Shown: piece after piece, positions 24,005 to 34,607 of the stretch
Layout: every line of letters begins with the position of its first letter
How positions within the stretch are numbered: position 1 is the first letter of the stretch
Source of the DNA: Saururus chinensis
Lineage: Eukaryota > Streptophyta > Magnoliopsida > Piperales > Saururaceae
Direction of reading: 5' to 3'
Length of the DNA: 64,000 nt
NCBI GenBank assembly: GCA_035235625.1
Contig: CP141145.1
Coordinates: 25,484,563 to 25,548,562 of the forward strand
Notes under the pieces: generated by a model
Told to the model about the DNA's origin: nothing
Seen by the model: only the letters and a program-made list of their open reading frames with translations
Databases searched by the model: none
Program-made: the position numbers and the translations under genes

Positions 24005-26281
24005 CTAATCTTGTAATTGGGCTTCGCGACTGGTCAGTGGAACATATCGGACAGATGTTTCCGTTCGGACAGTCACGGACCCATCAAGCTTCTTATCCAC
24101 CACCTTGAGGTCCTGGAAAATGTTCCCCACAGGAATAACCATTCGGCCACCGGGTTTCAACTGGTCGATTAGGGGTTTTGGTATTTCTGGTGCTGCCGCT
24201 CCAACGTGAATTGCATCATAGGGTGCAAATTCTGGCCAGCCCTGTCTTCCATCTGCGTCCAGTTATACTTTTTTCAGAAGTTTCTCAACATTATGAACAA
24301 CAAAAACACATCCACAAAGATACAATCTTTATTTTGCAAGTAGACATTAACATGATTAACTCATACCTCCAACATGAATAGAAAGAGAGCCTTCCTTCAA
24401 TAGTTGTGCCGCTGGACTTTTCTTGATATTTTCAATAGACGTAGTAACCAATTCAGGGATGTGTTCCACACCTACCGCATGGCCGCCAGGTCCAATCATT
24501 AGCGCAAAACAAGCAGTCAAATAGCCAGTTCCTGTCAAAATTGACAAATGATAGAACCTTGGTAGCAAAAAAATATAAACAATAACGGTATAGCATCACG
24601 CAACCTCACATCAGAAACCTTTGCATGCAGCTGCAGGTAAAACTCAGAATCAAAAAAATCTTCTAAGTAGCTTTGTTCTCAGAACATTAACTAGGAGTCA
24701 TCCATCAATTGATGGCAAATGCAACAGGCAATTCAAAAGAATTGAACATTCTCTTAAACAACTAAGCTTACAATCTCTGTATCCTGAATCAGAGATTTGA
24801 TGGCAACAGACTGAAGTCTGAACTAACTCTCCAAAACTGTCCAACAGCCCCAAAACGCACACCAGGAAGAAATAAATGACAAAATATTGCCATTTGTGTA
24901 GAGTTTATAGTCTGAATGCATAAATGAAAAAAGAAAAAAAACATAGGCATCCAAGTTTGAGCAAGAAAATAGCAGTCAGTACCTGAGCCGACATCCAGAG
25001 CATGCATGCCTGGCTGCAGATGCTCCTCCAACAATCCAAGACACATAGCGTGCATGTGTGGTGCAGATATGGTGGCATTGTAACCAATCTGCATAGGACT
25101 ATCCACATAAGCTGGGTTCCCATTGGGAACAAATAATCCCCTGTCCACACTGTCCATTACTTCAGCAACCTTAGATGACTTAATTACACCATACTGCTGC
25201 AAGTGCTCAACCAGCGCCCTGTTCTTATTAATTCCATCCTTGGACCAAAATCTCTACAAAAGCATATTCATAAATTTTCAGTGTGTGTCTCCTAATTTAC
25301 AAACAATGAACAAGTACTAACAAAGTCAAATTAAAAACCTGTGAAGCAATATACGGAAGCATTCAAAACACAAAAAAATTAAACAAAAAAAAAATCCAAT
25401 GATTATAGTTCAATATTCACACACAAATCAGGAAAAAGAACTCGTGAAAGCTCTTATGTTTCCGCAAAATGAAAGCATTGTATCATGCAGGTTGCTTGGT
25501 GAAATCATAGACAGTACAAATGGTTTATCAAGAAGCAAAGAGGCCAAATAGAATCAAATTTGCAACCCCAAATGGTTAAAAGAAGGTGATATAGTGGTCA
25601 TGAACTGACCATGTTGATGATGATACTTCTGTCGAAGTAAATTCCTTCAATTTCGGTTCTTTTTACATTAATAGAAACAGTTCTATACCCTGAGTTCCTT
25701 ACAATTTAAAAATTCTTCATATATCTAAATACAAACTATCATCCAAATGCCCAATTTGAAGACTGCAACCTGGAGAAGTCACAAAGTACGATCATCAAAC
25801 GAGCTCCATCTTCTCACACACCGAACTCCTTCCAATCGGAACTCTCCGCAGTCCCTCTACGAACACTCGATTCACCTCCCCAATCATCCATTTCGCGAGC
25901 CTTTCAAATCAACAATCAAAGGCCATAGGACGAATTACAAGCCGCAAAGCTCTAAACCCGGATTTCCTCCAAAATATCGCAGCAAAAAGACGACGAACAG
26001 AGAGAAAATTTGGGTAAAAAAAGAAAAAGGAAGAGCGATAAACTCACGCGAAAGCAACGAGAGACCGAAGCGGAGAAGAAGCGAAGTACCTCCATTCTCA
26101 GGAACCGGCAGCCACCAGCGCAGAGTCGGGGGTGGAGCTGCGAGAGACAGTGGAGAGAACCGGCGGAGAGGGGCAGAGAAGGGGGAGAAAAGCGGCGGCG
26201 CAAGGAGGCGGAGGCGGCGGAGAGGGAGAGGGCGTGTTTTAGCGGCGCATAATAGCGTCCGCCATACGCCACTGCGGGCAT
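24005..26281 (-). CDS. PCMT: Protein-L-isoaspartate O-methyltransferase, targeted form
   Basis: Four minus-strand exons join in frame with GT/AG sites: 26048-26281, 24983-25253, 24367-24531 and 24005-24252, giving 305 residues. The enzyme uses S-adenosylmethionine to methylate isoaspartyl residues and so starts repair of aged proteins. Residues about 79 onward match the family throughout: [40 protein letters not shown], the SAM-binding loop [14 protein letters not shown] (about 165-178), [34 protein letters not shown] and a final REAQLQD. The first 78 residues are rich in Ser, Arg and Leu with few acids, like a chloroplast or mitochondrial transit peptide. The chosen ATG is the first after an in-frame stop about 90 bp upstream. 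A second in-frame Met (about residue 63) could give a shorter form. Confidence 0.94.
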
Positions 26282-26379
26282 TTCTATATTCGATTCCCGG
26301 CGTTTCTCGAGTCTCCCAAAAAGTTCAATCCGAGCCGAACACGCGCCGGCTCGGCTTCGTCCCCAACTTCACCTAAACT

Positions 26380-27355
26380 GGGCTTGTGCTAGGGGGCGTT
26401 CTTTCGTGGGCTTGGGCTTTGCAGCCTGTTTTGTTTTCTTTTGTAAAAATTAAAAAAATTATATACTGCCCAATCAAGTATATTATAAAGAAAATAATAT
26501 TTATATTTTATTTTTTTAAATTATAGGTTTTATATTATTTATAATTAAATAAAAAAAAGTAAATTTTATTGGCAATATGAACAGATGAGAGAAAAACAGG
26601 GAGAGAAGGAGATGGGGAATTGTCAATATGTAAGCCCATGTGGACAAACGTGGTCTGCCGGTCCTTTTTGAGGCATTTCAACAGGTAGTCTAAGGAGAGA
26701 GGAGGGCAGCAATGTGCTTGCGCCATTCTTGACATCCACAACGGAGGGGCGGCAGCGAGGTCCTGGAGAACGAGGTGGGGATGTAGGATGCCGATACCAA
26801 TTCCAGCAGCTAGGAGTTGGGTGCCGTAGAACTCGGGGAAAAAACCCCGCATGCAGATGACGACTCTTCATGGGTTTTTTGTGGTAGGTTGCATCAGGTG
26901 GTGGATTTGAAGAGAGAAATGTCAAATTTGGGAGGTTACGGTGGTTGTAGATTTGAAGAGGGAGAGGTGAGATGGAGAGTCATTGTTGAAGGAGGATATG
27001 ATTACGTGATAAAAATGATAAAAAATTAATATAAAATTATTAATATAGGATAGAGTGAGTACTACTTACAATTAAATAAAAAAATAAATTTCACATTGGG
27101 AGACTTGCGTGTTTAATAAAAATTATTCTTTTTATTTTAAATTAATAATTTTATTTAACAAAAAATTGTATTCCATATTAATAATTTTATTTTGTTCAAT
27201 ATAAATAATTGAGTCTTAAAAAAGAGTATATATGCTTATTTTTCCTTCTTTTAGATGTAAGTCTCAATATTTAATAAAACTACTATTTTTATAAATAAAG
27301 TTATTAATATAAGAGGGACTAGTATTTTTTTAAATATAATTATTAGAGTCCCATT
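26380..27355. other. Intergenic, AT-rich with a GC-richer block
   Basis: The 26590-26980 part is GC-richer and open on both strands (for example a minus frame of 105 residues at 26535-26852), but I recognise no domain. Degenerate MITE-like AT sequence follows (27040-27330, with tattaatataagaggga at the right). No gene is supported. Confidence 0.4.
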
Positions 27356-27360
27356 TATAT

Positions 27361-27534
27361 GAGCCCGGGCTCACGTGTATCAACATGCACCTGGGCTCAT
27401 TCGGCTGTCGGATTTACATCTGACGGCTTATCAAACTCACAGGGCATTTAAACCTATGAGTTTGATGGGCCACTAAATATAAATCTGACGGCTCAATAAG
27501 CCCAAGCGTACGTCAACGCGCGTAAGCCCGGGCT
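27361..27534. mobile_element. Foldback element, about 78-bp arms
   Basis: The left arm from GAGCCCGGGCTCACG to about 27438 and the right arm, reverse-complemented from AGCCCGGGCTTACGCG, align over about 78 bp with roughly 75 percent identity. Shared landmarks are CTGGGCTCATT / TTGGGCTTATT, GTCGGATTTACAT / GTCAGATTTATAT and ATCAAACTCA in both. The loop is short. Related wording (cgcccgggctc; gccggggctt) occurs near 52.3 and 60.93 kb. Confidence 0.75.
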
Positions 27535-27557
27535 AATATTAACTTTTCCTTAATTAT

Positions 27558-27872
27558 TAATATTAGAAAAAATAATTACTATCTTCTTCACAAGAAGCTT
27601 ACAGTTTATCGCATAAAAAATTATTTTAGTAACTTAAACATTTATGTCTCGTGAAAGTCTTATCCTTTACACATCATTAATTAATAGGGTCTATTTTTTA
27701 AACCCTACTAATCAATAATTTCAGTAGGTTCGAAACTTCATGTCAGTTTATATTTACTCAGTGGATAGTAATCTAAGAGTTTTAAACATAAATGTTTATG
27801 TTACTATTTTTTTTATGTGATAAGTTGTAAGCTTCTTCTGAAGAAGATAATACTCTCTTCTTCTAATGTTAA
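27558..27872. mobile_element. MITE with long terminal inverted repeats
   Basis: About 90-bp arms: the left TATCTTCTTCACAAGAAGCT and the right, reverse-complemented, TATCTTCTTCAGAAGAAGCT both continue to AACATTTATG. Outer sequence ATTAATATTAGAA / ATTAACATTAGAA also pairs. The centre holds a smaller palindrome near aatagggtct...aaaccctac. Superfamily not assigned. Confidence 0.78.
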
Positions 27873-27874
27873 TA

Positions 27875-28053
27875 CTTACATTTGAAAATATATTAATTTT
27901 TACTGAAGGGTGAAACCTACATCTAAGAAATAGAGATATAACCTTATAATACTTATTTTTAAGTACTTAATCACTTGAGCTAAATAGAGCTATTAATTTG
28001 GAACAAATTTTTTTGCTAAAATAGAGTTATTAATGTAAGACAAAAAAAGTATG
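27875..28053. mobile_element. MITE, Stowaway-like, family 1 copy
   Basis: Family-1 interior sequence: tgaaacctacatctaagaaa, gctattaatttggaacaaat and a right end attaatgtaagacaaaaaaa. The left end is truncated by, or fused to, the preceding long-TIR element. Confidence 0.65.
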
Positions 28054-28360
28054 AATTTTCATACAAGAGTTCTCCTAATGTGAGCTTGATGGCTGTACAC
28101 AGAATCATAATCCGATAGTATGTGTTAACAACGATTACAAGCATGTGTTAGATAAAGGTTGTTTAGGTTTAAATTGCTTGCTTGCCCTATGAATCATGGA
28201 ATCCCAATTTGACGGCATGCTAACTTTTTCTTTAAAAATTCTTTTAAAAAAAAATTAAGAGTAAGTTTTTTTTTTTGACAAATACTCTTTGTTAAAGTGA
28301 TGCCAAAGAACAAGAAAAATAATTTCACGCTTCAAAGATTAGATGTTTTACTTTTTCTCT

Positions 28361-28468
28361 TACTTTGGGTTCTCCTTGTTAAAGTGAATCACCTACCTTA
28401 TGATTATTTGTTCTTACTTTGGGTTCTCTTTGTTGAAGTGAATCACTTACCTTATGATTATTTGTTCT
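28361..28468. repeat. 54-bp tandem duplication
   Basis: Two adjacent units of 54 bp beginning TACTTTGGGTTCTC at 28361 and 28415, over 90 percent identical. In one plus frame they encode a repeated hydrophobic peptide (LLWVLxVxVNHLPYDYLF) within a 77-residue open frame, for which there is no other sign of coding function. Confidence 0.85.
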
Positions 28469-29780
28469 TTTTTGGCAGTATTTATGATTTTCTGTCTGGG
28501 TACTTTTTCTTTGGATTGTTCTTTGGGTAAAAAACAAAAAAAGGGTTGGGAAAATCCCATAATTCCCTATGATAAAGGAAAAATTCCAACAAGAAAAATG
28601 GTTGGTATTGATTCCTCCCTGCTGTTATATCAGTGAGGATGACAGTCTAGTGGCCTATTTGCCCATCCTGAAAGACCAGGCCTTTGGGCTCTTGGACTCA
28701 GTTTTATTTTATCAAAAAGCTTGTCAACTGAGCCATCAATTTGAGTGTGTGCAGTAGGAAGTTCAAATCCTCTGCTTATCAAATCAATTAAGCAAACAAG
28801 CGTTTTCTAAATCAATTCAGACATGGTAGGAGCTTTCTCAATTCTGAAAACTAATTTACATAATCTAAATCCATAAGACCTCGACAAGGTGGACAGATTA
28901 CCTCGCCATTGATGCAAAATTGACTGAGTTTCTACATGTTACTGTTAGTGTGGTGTGATTTCCGGAGGTGGGTACCTGTGAGTTTGCATGGAAGGAAGGA
29001 AGCAATGATGCTGGAGGGTCAGGACAGCCAACTCGGGCATCCTCAGCTTCCACGGCTGGAGGTCTGTGAAACAGCGAAGAAACCAGAGCGACCCGGATGA
29101 GGAATTCTCTTCGGAGGCCAACCAAGTCACTTCTCTGCGCGGGATTGACAGGGCGTTGGGCGGGTTCTGGGTGAAAAGATTGAACCTTTGCAGAGGGAGA
29201 CGAGGGTTTGATGGAGGCGATGGGGAACATGGCAGATGCACGCATCAGGGACGAGGGTCGGAAGGACTTCGGCCAAACTGGATCCGATGACCCGACTGCG
29301 CTCTTCTTCCTCTCCAGGCTCCTGTCTCTCTAGCTTGAGTGTGACATATTAAGCAGGCTAATCATGTAGTTTTATGGTATAATCATCATTTGGCTGAGCA
29401 TGCATTAAGAAGGGAATTCCCATTTACAGTTCAGTTATTGGTGTCACAGTAGGTGGAATAATAACAAAGAAAAGGTTTCATGCACTGACTTTCTGCTGTA
29501 GTTACTCCTTTGATTGGTCAGTAAGTTCACAAATCACATCTAGTATCAGCTGATAAATTACAATTTCATTTTTAATAAAGCATTATAACAAGGGAAGATA
29601 GCTAATTACATCATTTTAATTACAGTGGAGGTGTGGACTGTCTTTTAAGATCACACTAGCCTGTATATAACCATTGCCAGATATAAATTTATTTAGTTTC
29701 TTTGGTCACCACTTGGATTAAATGCTTCTCCTATGCAATATTGGAAAGGAGGCTACTGTATAGGTACCAACAGCAGTTGC
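28469..29780. other. Unassigned stretch with a GC-richer island
   Basis: The 28950-29330 part is GC-richer and open on both strands (minus frame of 115 residues from 29245; plus frame from 29066). No family is recognised and no splice pattern stands out. It may be the 5' end of an unidentified gene or a fragment. Confidence 0.35.
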
Positions 29781-30059
29781 TCAATTGCAGCAACGGTAGA
29801 GTATGTACTTCTGCAGAGGGCGCCTGCACTCTTGGCAGACCAAATTTTCCTGAACTTTCTCAGCGTTTGCAGGGAAGATCAGACGAGTGCAGTGGCCATG
29901 GGAGGCGGTCTGACGCCGCTGTTCCAGAGCATGTCGGAGCGCCGGTATGAACCCCTCCTTCTCTGCATTTGTCTTCCATGTGTCAAAGTTTGACAAGCAA
30001 TCAATGAGTGCATTCCCATCTGCACTAACCATCTCTGCTGATCCCCCAGTAATTCCCTT
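29781..30059 (-). pseudogene. Orphan SEO C-terminal exon
   Basis: One minus-strand exon of 92 codons plus stop, preceded by a good acceptor (ttatag). It encodes GNALIDCLSNFDTWKTNAEK, GFIPALRHALEQ, HCTRLIFPANAEKV and a final Cys-rich VCQECRRPLQKYILYRCCN. This is the C-terminal end of sieve-element-occlusion proteins. A short upstream ATG-GAG followed by a donor at about 30283 could splice to it in frame, giving only about 94 residues. The N-terminal and thioredoxin-like parts are absent on this strand, so I read it as a truncated gene copy. A complete SEO gene lies about 9 kb away on the other strand. The exon itself has no stop. Confidence 0.7.
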
Positions 30060-30973
30060 CTATAACAGGAAAGAAAAAAACAGAATTTAAAATTGTTTCG
30101 TTGATGAAGTAAACTAGCATCTCAAAGTGTCATTTAGTCAAAGAGTCATCAGCAAGAAGATGAAAGTTGGATACAAAGTTGTTAAAAACAATTCATTAGA
30201 TTAAAGCTCACAGGAAAACTAAATCTTTGTAAGAAGCCAATAGTACTAGAAACTGATAAAGGTGGACTTAAAGAGAAAGTACCTCCATTGTCACAGATTG
30301 GGGAACTCTGCTGGTTGGAAGGGTTGCAGTATATAATGATGATATAAGGAAAGGGAAAACTACTCTATTTAATATTAATGGCAGCTAGTGGCAGATAGTA
30401 GCGGCAAACACAAGCTACCAATGACGAACTTATCATAGCTACTATGCGAATAGGGCCACATGCCAATAGTCCTCATGGTGCTAGACTTCAATTGGGAAAT
30501 TCCTGAAGTCATCTACTCTCGTGGTCCGATATTTCTTAGACATCTAAGGCTTCCATAAGATAAGCTTTGAGATGTTTAGTTCTGTCATGCCCTGTCATAC
30601 TTCCTTAACCTGAACATGGTATAGAGAGAAGCGGCAAAGTGCGACAAAGCAGAATATTAACTCAAGAAGATTCAATCGAAGTACACAACATATAACGTTT
30701 GTACAAAAGAAAATAACAGAATGTAAAAAAAAATTGATTAAATCTAACTTAGTCCAACATTACTCTCACATCATCTCATAATAAAATTAGTCGCAATCCT
30801 ACAGGGTTATATGTTTAAGCCCTCACAAAGCTGTCCAAAACATAAAAAGTAATAAGTTCTAATATTATCATAACATGACCTAAGTCTATAATAACCCAAA
30901 GTATGTAGCCCTCTCTCATCATGGATGTACTCATCCTATACTCGTAATACAATCTATCCTAAGCACTTATATC

Positions 30974-31254
30974 TGATATGTTCTACCTTTATTAGAATTA
31001 GATTTGAATTAGATTTCAACTTTCTTAAATTAGGTCTCCTTTCCTATATGAAGTAGAATTTGATATTTTAATTACAATTAGACAAGGATTAGTTTCTTAT
31101 ACTAGTAGGATTAATTTCCACTTCTCTTATAAATTGTAGTGCATACCCATGTGCTAATCAATCAATGCAAATTTAGTAATTAGTTTGCTCTTTATCTCCT
31201 TCTTCCCTCCCTTTTCCCCTAAATTTTCTTTGTGTAGACTATGGTCTATATCAC
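30974..31254 (+). repeat. Left LTR of the gypsy derivative
   Basis: Starts TGATATGTTCTACC, ends GTCTATATCA. About 85 percent similar by eye to 33691-33991, with shared blocks such as TTTGATATTTTAATTACAAT and TAAATTGTAGTGCA. Confidence 0.85.
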
Positions 31255-32389
31255 TAGTATTGGAGTGTTCCCTCTTGCGCCCTTTGCCCTCTCACCCCCC
31301 TCTTGAAGCTATGACCAATCCCTAATGAAAGAACCCTAACACGGCGGCCAAGCCCTCCTCCGTTGCCTTGGACCTGTCAGCTCTCCAAGACGTATCTGTC
31401 TTAGAGTCCTCTCCCACCCGACTTTACTCTTGTATTACTCAACTTGAAATAGGAATTGAGGTGGGTCAAGAACTTACCAAGATTAAATGATCATTGACAT
31501 TCCTAAGCCATTAGTCGAAGTCTGTTGACCATCTTTGAGCTCCTTGACCACCACTTTGACCAACTCTTACTCGCCATCCAGCAAGCGTGTCTCTCTTCTT
31601 GGTCTTTAGACTCTCCTCCTCTACCACCTAAAACTAGCTTCTCCTCAAAGCCACTGCGCCCAGCCAACTGTTCTTCCTCGGCTAGCGTGTAGATCATGCT
31701 TTCATCCACTCACTCGTTGGGCCTCCTTTACTCCCAGTCACTTTGGCATGTTCTAGACCACTGCCAACACATGGATCAGACTTTGCACTGACCTATTCCC
31801 TTACTCCTCTTCCGCTGGATGCCTCTACAGCATCTACTCATGCACTCGCCACCTCCTCTTTCTCTAGCAGCACCCCTTCAAGCGGATCAAGTAGCCCCAA
31901 CTGCTTATGCTGCTCCGATCGCCTTTGTGTAGTCATCTTCTCAGCACTCTATGGGATTTCACTAGCCCACATCCATCAAGGCTATCTCTTTCCAGCCGAA
32001 ATTGCTGCCGATTGCCTCCGCTCGTGTGGACCAAGTTTGTCCACTATCATTGTTGCTTTGCAGCCCTCTATTCTGGCTGATCCTCTATCAACCACCATTC
32101 GATCCACTATCCCACCGCTGCCGTTCCAATTGCTTCCAACAACATCTTCTATTGCACCATCTTCTGCCTAATCAACCATAACTTTGGTTGTTGCTCCCTC
32201 CAAACCACCATTTCACATCCCTAGCATCGTCTTCTTCTGTAGATGCATATGCTTAGGACTTGGCTCCCTCTTCTGTCTAGCCGCCGGCCAGATCATCCTC
32301 TTCTGCCAAGGGAATGGTGGTCTTTGACCTTGTGGTGTCCACCTGGTTATGATGCAGATGCCCATGACTATGAGGATGTTATTCAAGCA

Positions 32390-33137
32390 TGTCTAGTTCA
32401 ACTCACTTTTTCGATCTTTAAGGGTGACGAACTAGAGGAGTGGGTCTCCCGCATCCGATGATTTTTTCACTTCCATTGGACTCCAGCTCATGAGCATATT
32501 GATCTTGCTTCTTTTCACATGAAAGATTGTGTGCTCGAGTGGCTCCAACACTTTCTTTCTCATACTTTGCATTCTACATGAGATGAGGTGGTGCGAGCTC
32601 TCCTTGTTCTCTTTGGATTGACTAATTATGAAGATTATAATATTTGTCTTTCCTGTGTTTGCTAGACTACCACTGTCAAAACTTATTAGGATGAGTTTGA
32701 AAAGAGTTCTAATCGCATTTCTAATTGGCTAGAAGCTGCTTTGAATGACACTTTCCTTGGTGCTTTGCAATCCGACTTGTAAGCTTTGATGCATATTTTC
32801 AAGCCCTGTACCTTGACGGAGATAATTTGTATCACATGTATGTGTCAAGAACAACTTCACCATTAGTAGCGTGTTCTATGGGCCTTGCAATCTTCTTTTC
32901 CTACTGATCCACACCACTATGGAGCGTACACCTCCTATTTCATCCACTACGATTCCTCTTAAAAGGTTATCCCAGGCTGAAATGGAGGCTTGCCGCTCAA
33001 AGGGCATATGCTATAATTGTGACAAAAAGCATGCCCCTAGCCACCGATGCAAAACCCTTCATGCTTATGTGGTTGAAGATGCACCTAATCCTATGGATTC
33101 TCCAAACCTTGTGGCTGATTTTGACCCTGTCCTATAG
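32390..33137 (+). pseudogene. Gypsy gag with zinc knuckle, disrupted
   Basis: Segments in frame or nearly so: IFKGDELEEWVSRIR, then PAHEHIDLASFHMKDCVLEW, VRALLVLFGLTNYEDYNI, NRISNWLEAALNDTFLGAL, and a CCHC-type knuckle CYNCDKKHAPSHRC near 33009-33050. Stop codons fall after VSRIR and within the retrotransposon-gag domain. Normal gag packages element RNA; this copy cannot make a full protein. Confidence 0.8.
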
Positions 33138-33213
33138 CCGCCTTAGTGAATATTTGTCCTTTCATGACTATGAAGGTGGTAATACTCCTAATACTATGCA
33201 CATGAATGGCTAA

Positions 33214-33660
33214 ATGGAGAAGCAACATGTCATGGTTCTTATTGATACAAGTAGCACCCATAGTTTCATTAATGACGTCATTGTTAAAGAGTTGGGTTTG
33301 CATATCTCTAAATGTCCTACTTTTGATGTTATGATTAGAAATGGTGCAAAGCTTCACAATATGGGGGTTTGTCATAAGGCGTGTCTGCATGCTCAAGGCC
33401 TTATTATCTCTTTTGATCTCTACGTTTTGCCTATCAAGGGAGCTGATATCGTTCTTGGCATGGATTGGTTACACACCTTGCGAAAGATCTCATGGGACTT
33501 TGAATGTATGCAGATGAGCTTTGAGATTGAAGGAGTCAAGCGCATCCTTACCTCTCAACCTCCAAAGAAGTTGCACATTATTCAATGCCCTCAACCGAAG
33601 TATGCTTGGGTTCTACAACCGTTTTCAATCAATGAGAATATCGACACTTCCCAGCCTTGA
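33214..33660 (+). pseudogene. Retroelement aspartic protease remnant
   Basis: A 148-residue open frame with the active-site region VLIDTSSTHSFIND (catalytic Asp kept; the usual Asp-Ser-Gly is here Asp-Thr-Ser) and the flap/second motif ADIVLGMDWL, typical of gypsy proteases. It is cut off from gag by a stop and short gap and lacks the reverse transcriptase that should follow. The tail runs straight into end-of-pol sequence (SLEDKA in another frame), which marks an internal deletion. Confidence 0.8.
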
Positions 33661-33690
33661 GGACAAGGCCTAGCAAAAACAATGGTGGAA

Positions 33691-33991
33691 TGATATGTCC
33701 CACTCTTATTAGAATTAAATTGAATTAGATTGGAATTATATTCCAGCTTTCTTAAATTAGGTCTTATCCTAGATTAAGTAGGATTTGATATTTTAATTAC
33801 AATTGGACTAGGATTAGTTCCTTATGCTAGTAGGATCAATTTCCAATTCTCTTATAAATTGTAGTGCACATCTAAGTGCTAATCAATCAATGCAAATTCA
33901 ACAATTAGTTTAGTTAATTAGTTTGTTCTTCCTCTCCTTCTTCCCTCCCTTTTCCCCTAAATTTTCTCTGTGTAGAATGTGGTCTATATCC
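33691..33991 (+). repeat. Right LTR of the gypsy derivative
   Basis: Starts TGATATGTCCCACTC and ends near GGTCTATATC. Slightly longer than the left LTR because of small indels (for example an extra ttagttta stretch). Confidence 0.85.
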
Positions 33992-34607
33992 TCATCCTAT
34001 GGAAATCATCTCATTTTTGCATCACATTTATACCTATGCATTATAGCCTTCATCATAATTCATAAAGACACATGCATAACCTGTGCATTCATTCAAATCT
34101 CATGGTTCATTTACATCCTGCATGAATCAAATATTATCATTCACATTTACCCTGCATAATCAAGTATAACAATCCACATTTATCTTGCATGTTCAAGGGT
34201 AATCATTTCATACGTATCCTATGTAAATATAAGCATCATTGTCCTTACACAACCGGTGTAAATGAGCATTACAATCCATATATATGCATAAATACCACAA
34301 TGAATGTTTTTCAATAAGAAATCAACCTGTTCACCCTAGCCGAAGCTAGAGCAAACTTACTCACCCTAGAAATCCTAAAAATGAAGTCCAAATTCCTAAA
34401 AAGGAAGACTAGAGTAGTTTAGGTAAATCCTGACTGAAAATTACCTCTGGTAAGTCGGTACACACGGACATACCATCTTGGATTCTCAAGTCCATAAAGT
34501 TACAATAGTTATCTCATTATATAATTATGCTCTTCTCGCTCAAGGAGGAAACAAGCCCTCAAGGAGCCACAATACTTGCCCGTAGGACAAAGTCCTCAAG
34601 GGATGTA

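Larger units (their letters stand above)
30974..33991 (+). mobile_element. Short Ty3/gypsy derivative, gag and protease only
   Basis: Two similar LTRs (30974-31254 and 33691-33991) enclose about 2.4 kb. Both start TGATATGT and end GGTCTATATC. The internal part keeps gag, a zinc knuckle and an aspartic protease, then jumps to what looks like the extreme end of pol just before a purine-rich stretch (AATGGTGGAA) next to the right LTR. Reverse transcriptase, RNase H and integrase are missing, so it is non-autonomous. Gag is broken by stops. Flanks ATATC and TCATC match at 3 of 5 bases. Confidence 0.85.

Noticed and set aside
25747..26376. 209-codon plus-strand frame, basic C-terminal half
   Set aside because: It overlaps the first exon and first intron of the methyltransferase gene on the opposite strand and has no domain.
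26535..26925. Two overlapping minus-strand frames of about 100 codons
   Set aside because: GC-rich block open in several frames, no recognisable family and no supporting splice sites.
28700..28790. tRNA-like GTTCAAATCC motif on the plus strand
   Set aside because: Only a B-box-like decamer; no cloverleaf or A box could be drawn, so no tRNA or SINE is called.
31743..32171. 142-codon Ser/Pro/Leu-rich frame
   Set aside because: It lies in the internal 5' part of the gypsy derivative before gag; no domain recognised, so it is not called as a host gene.
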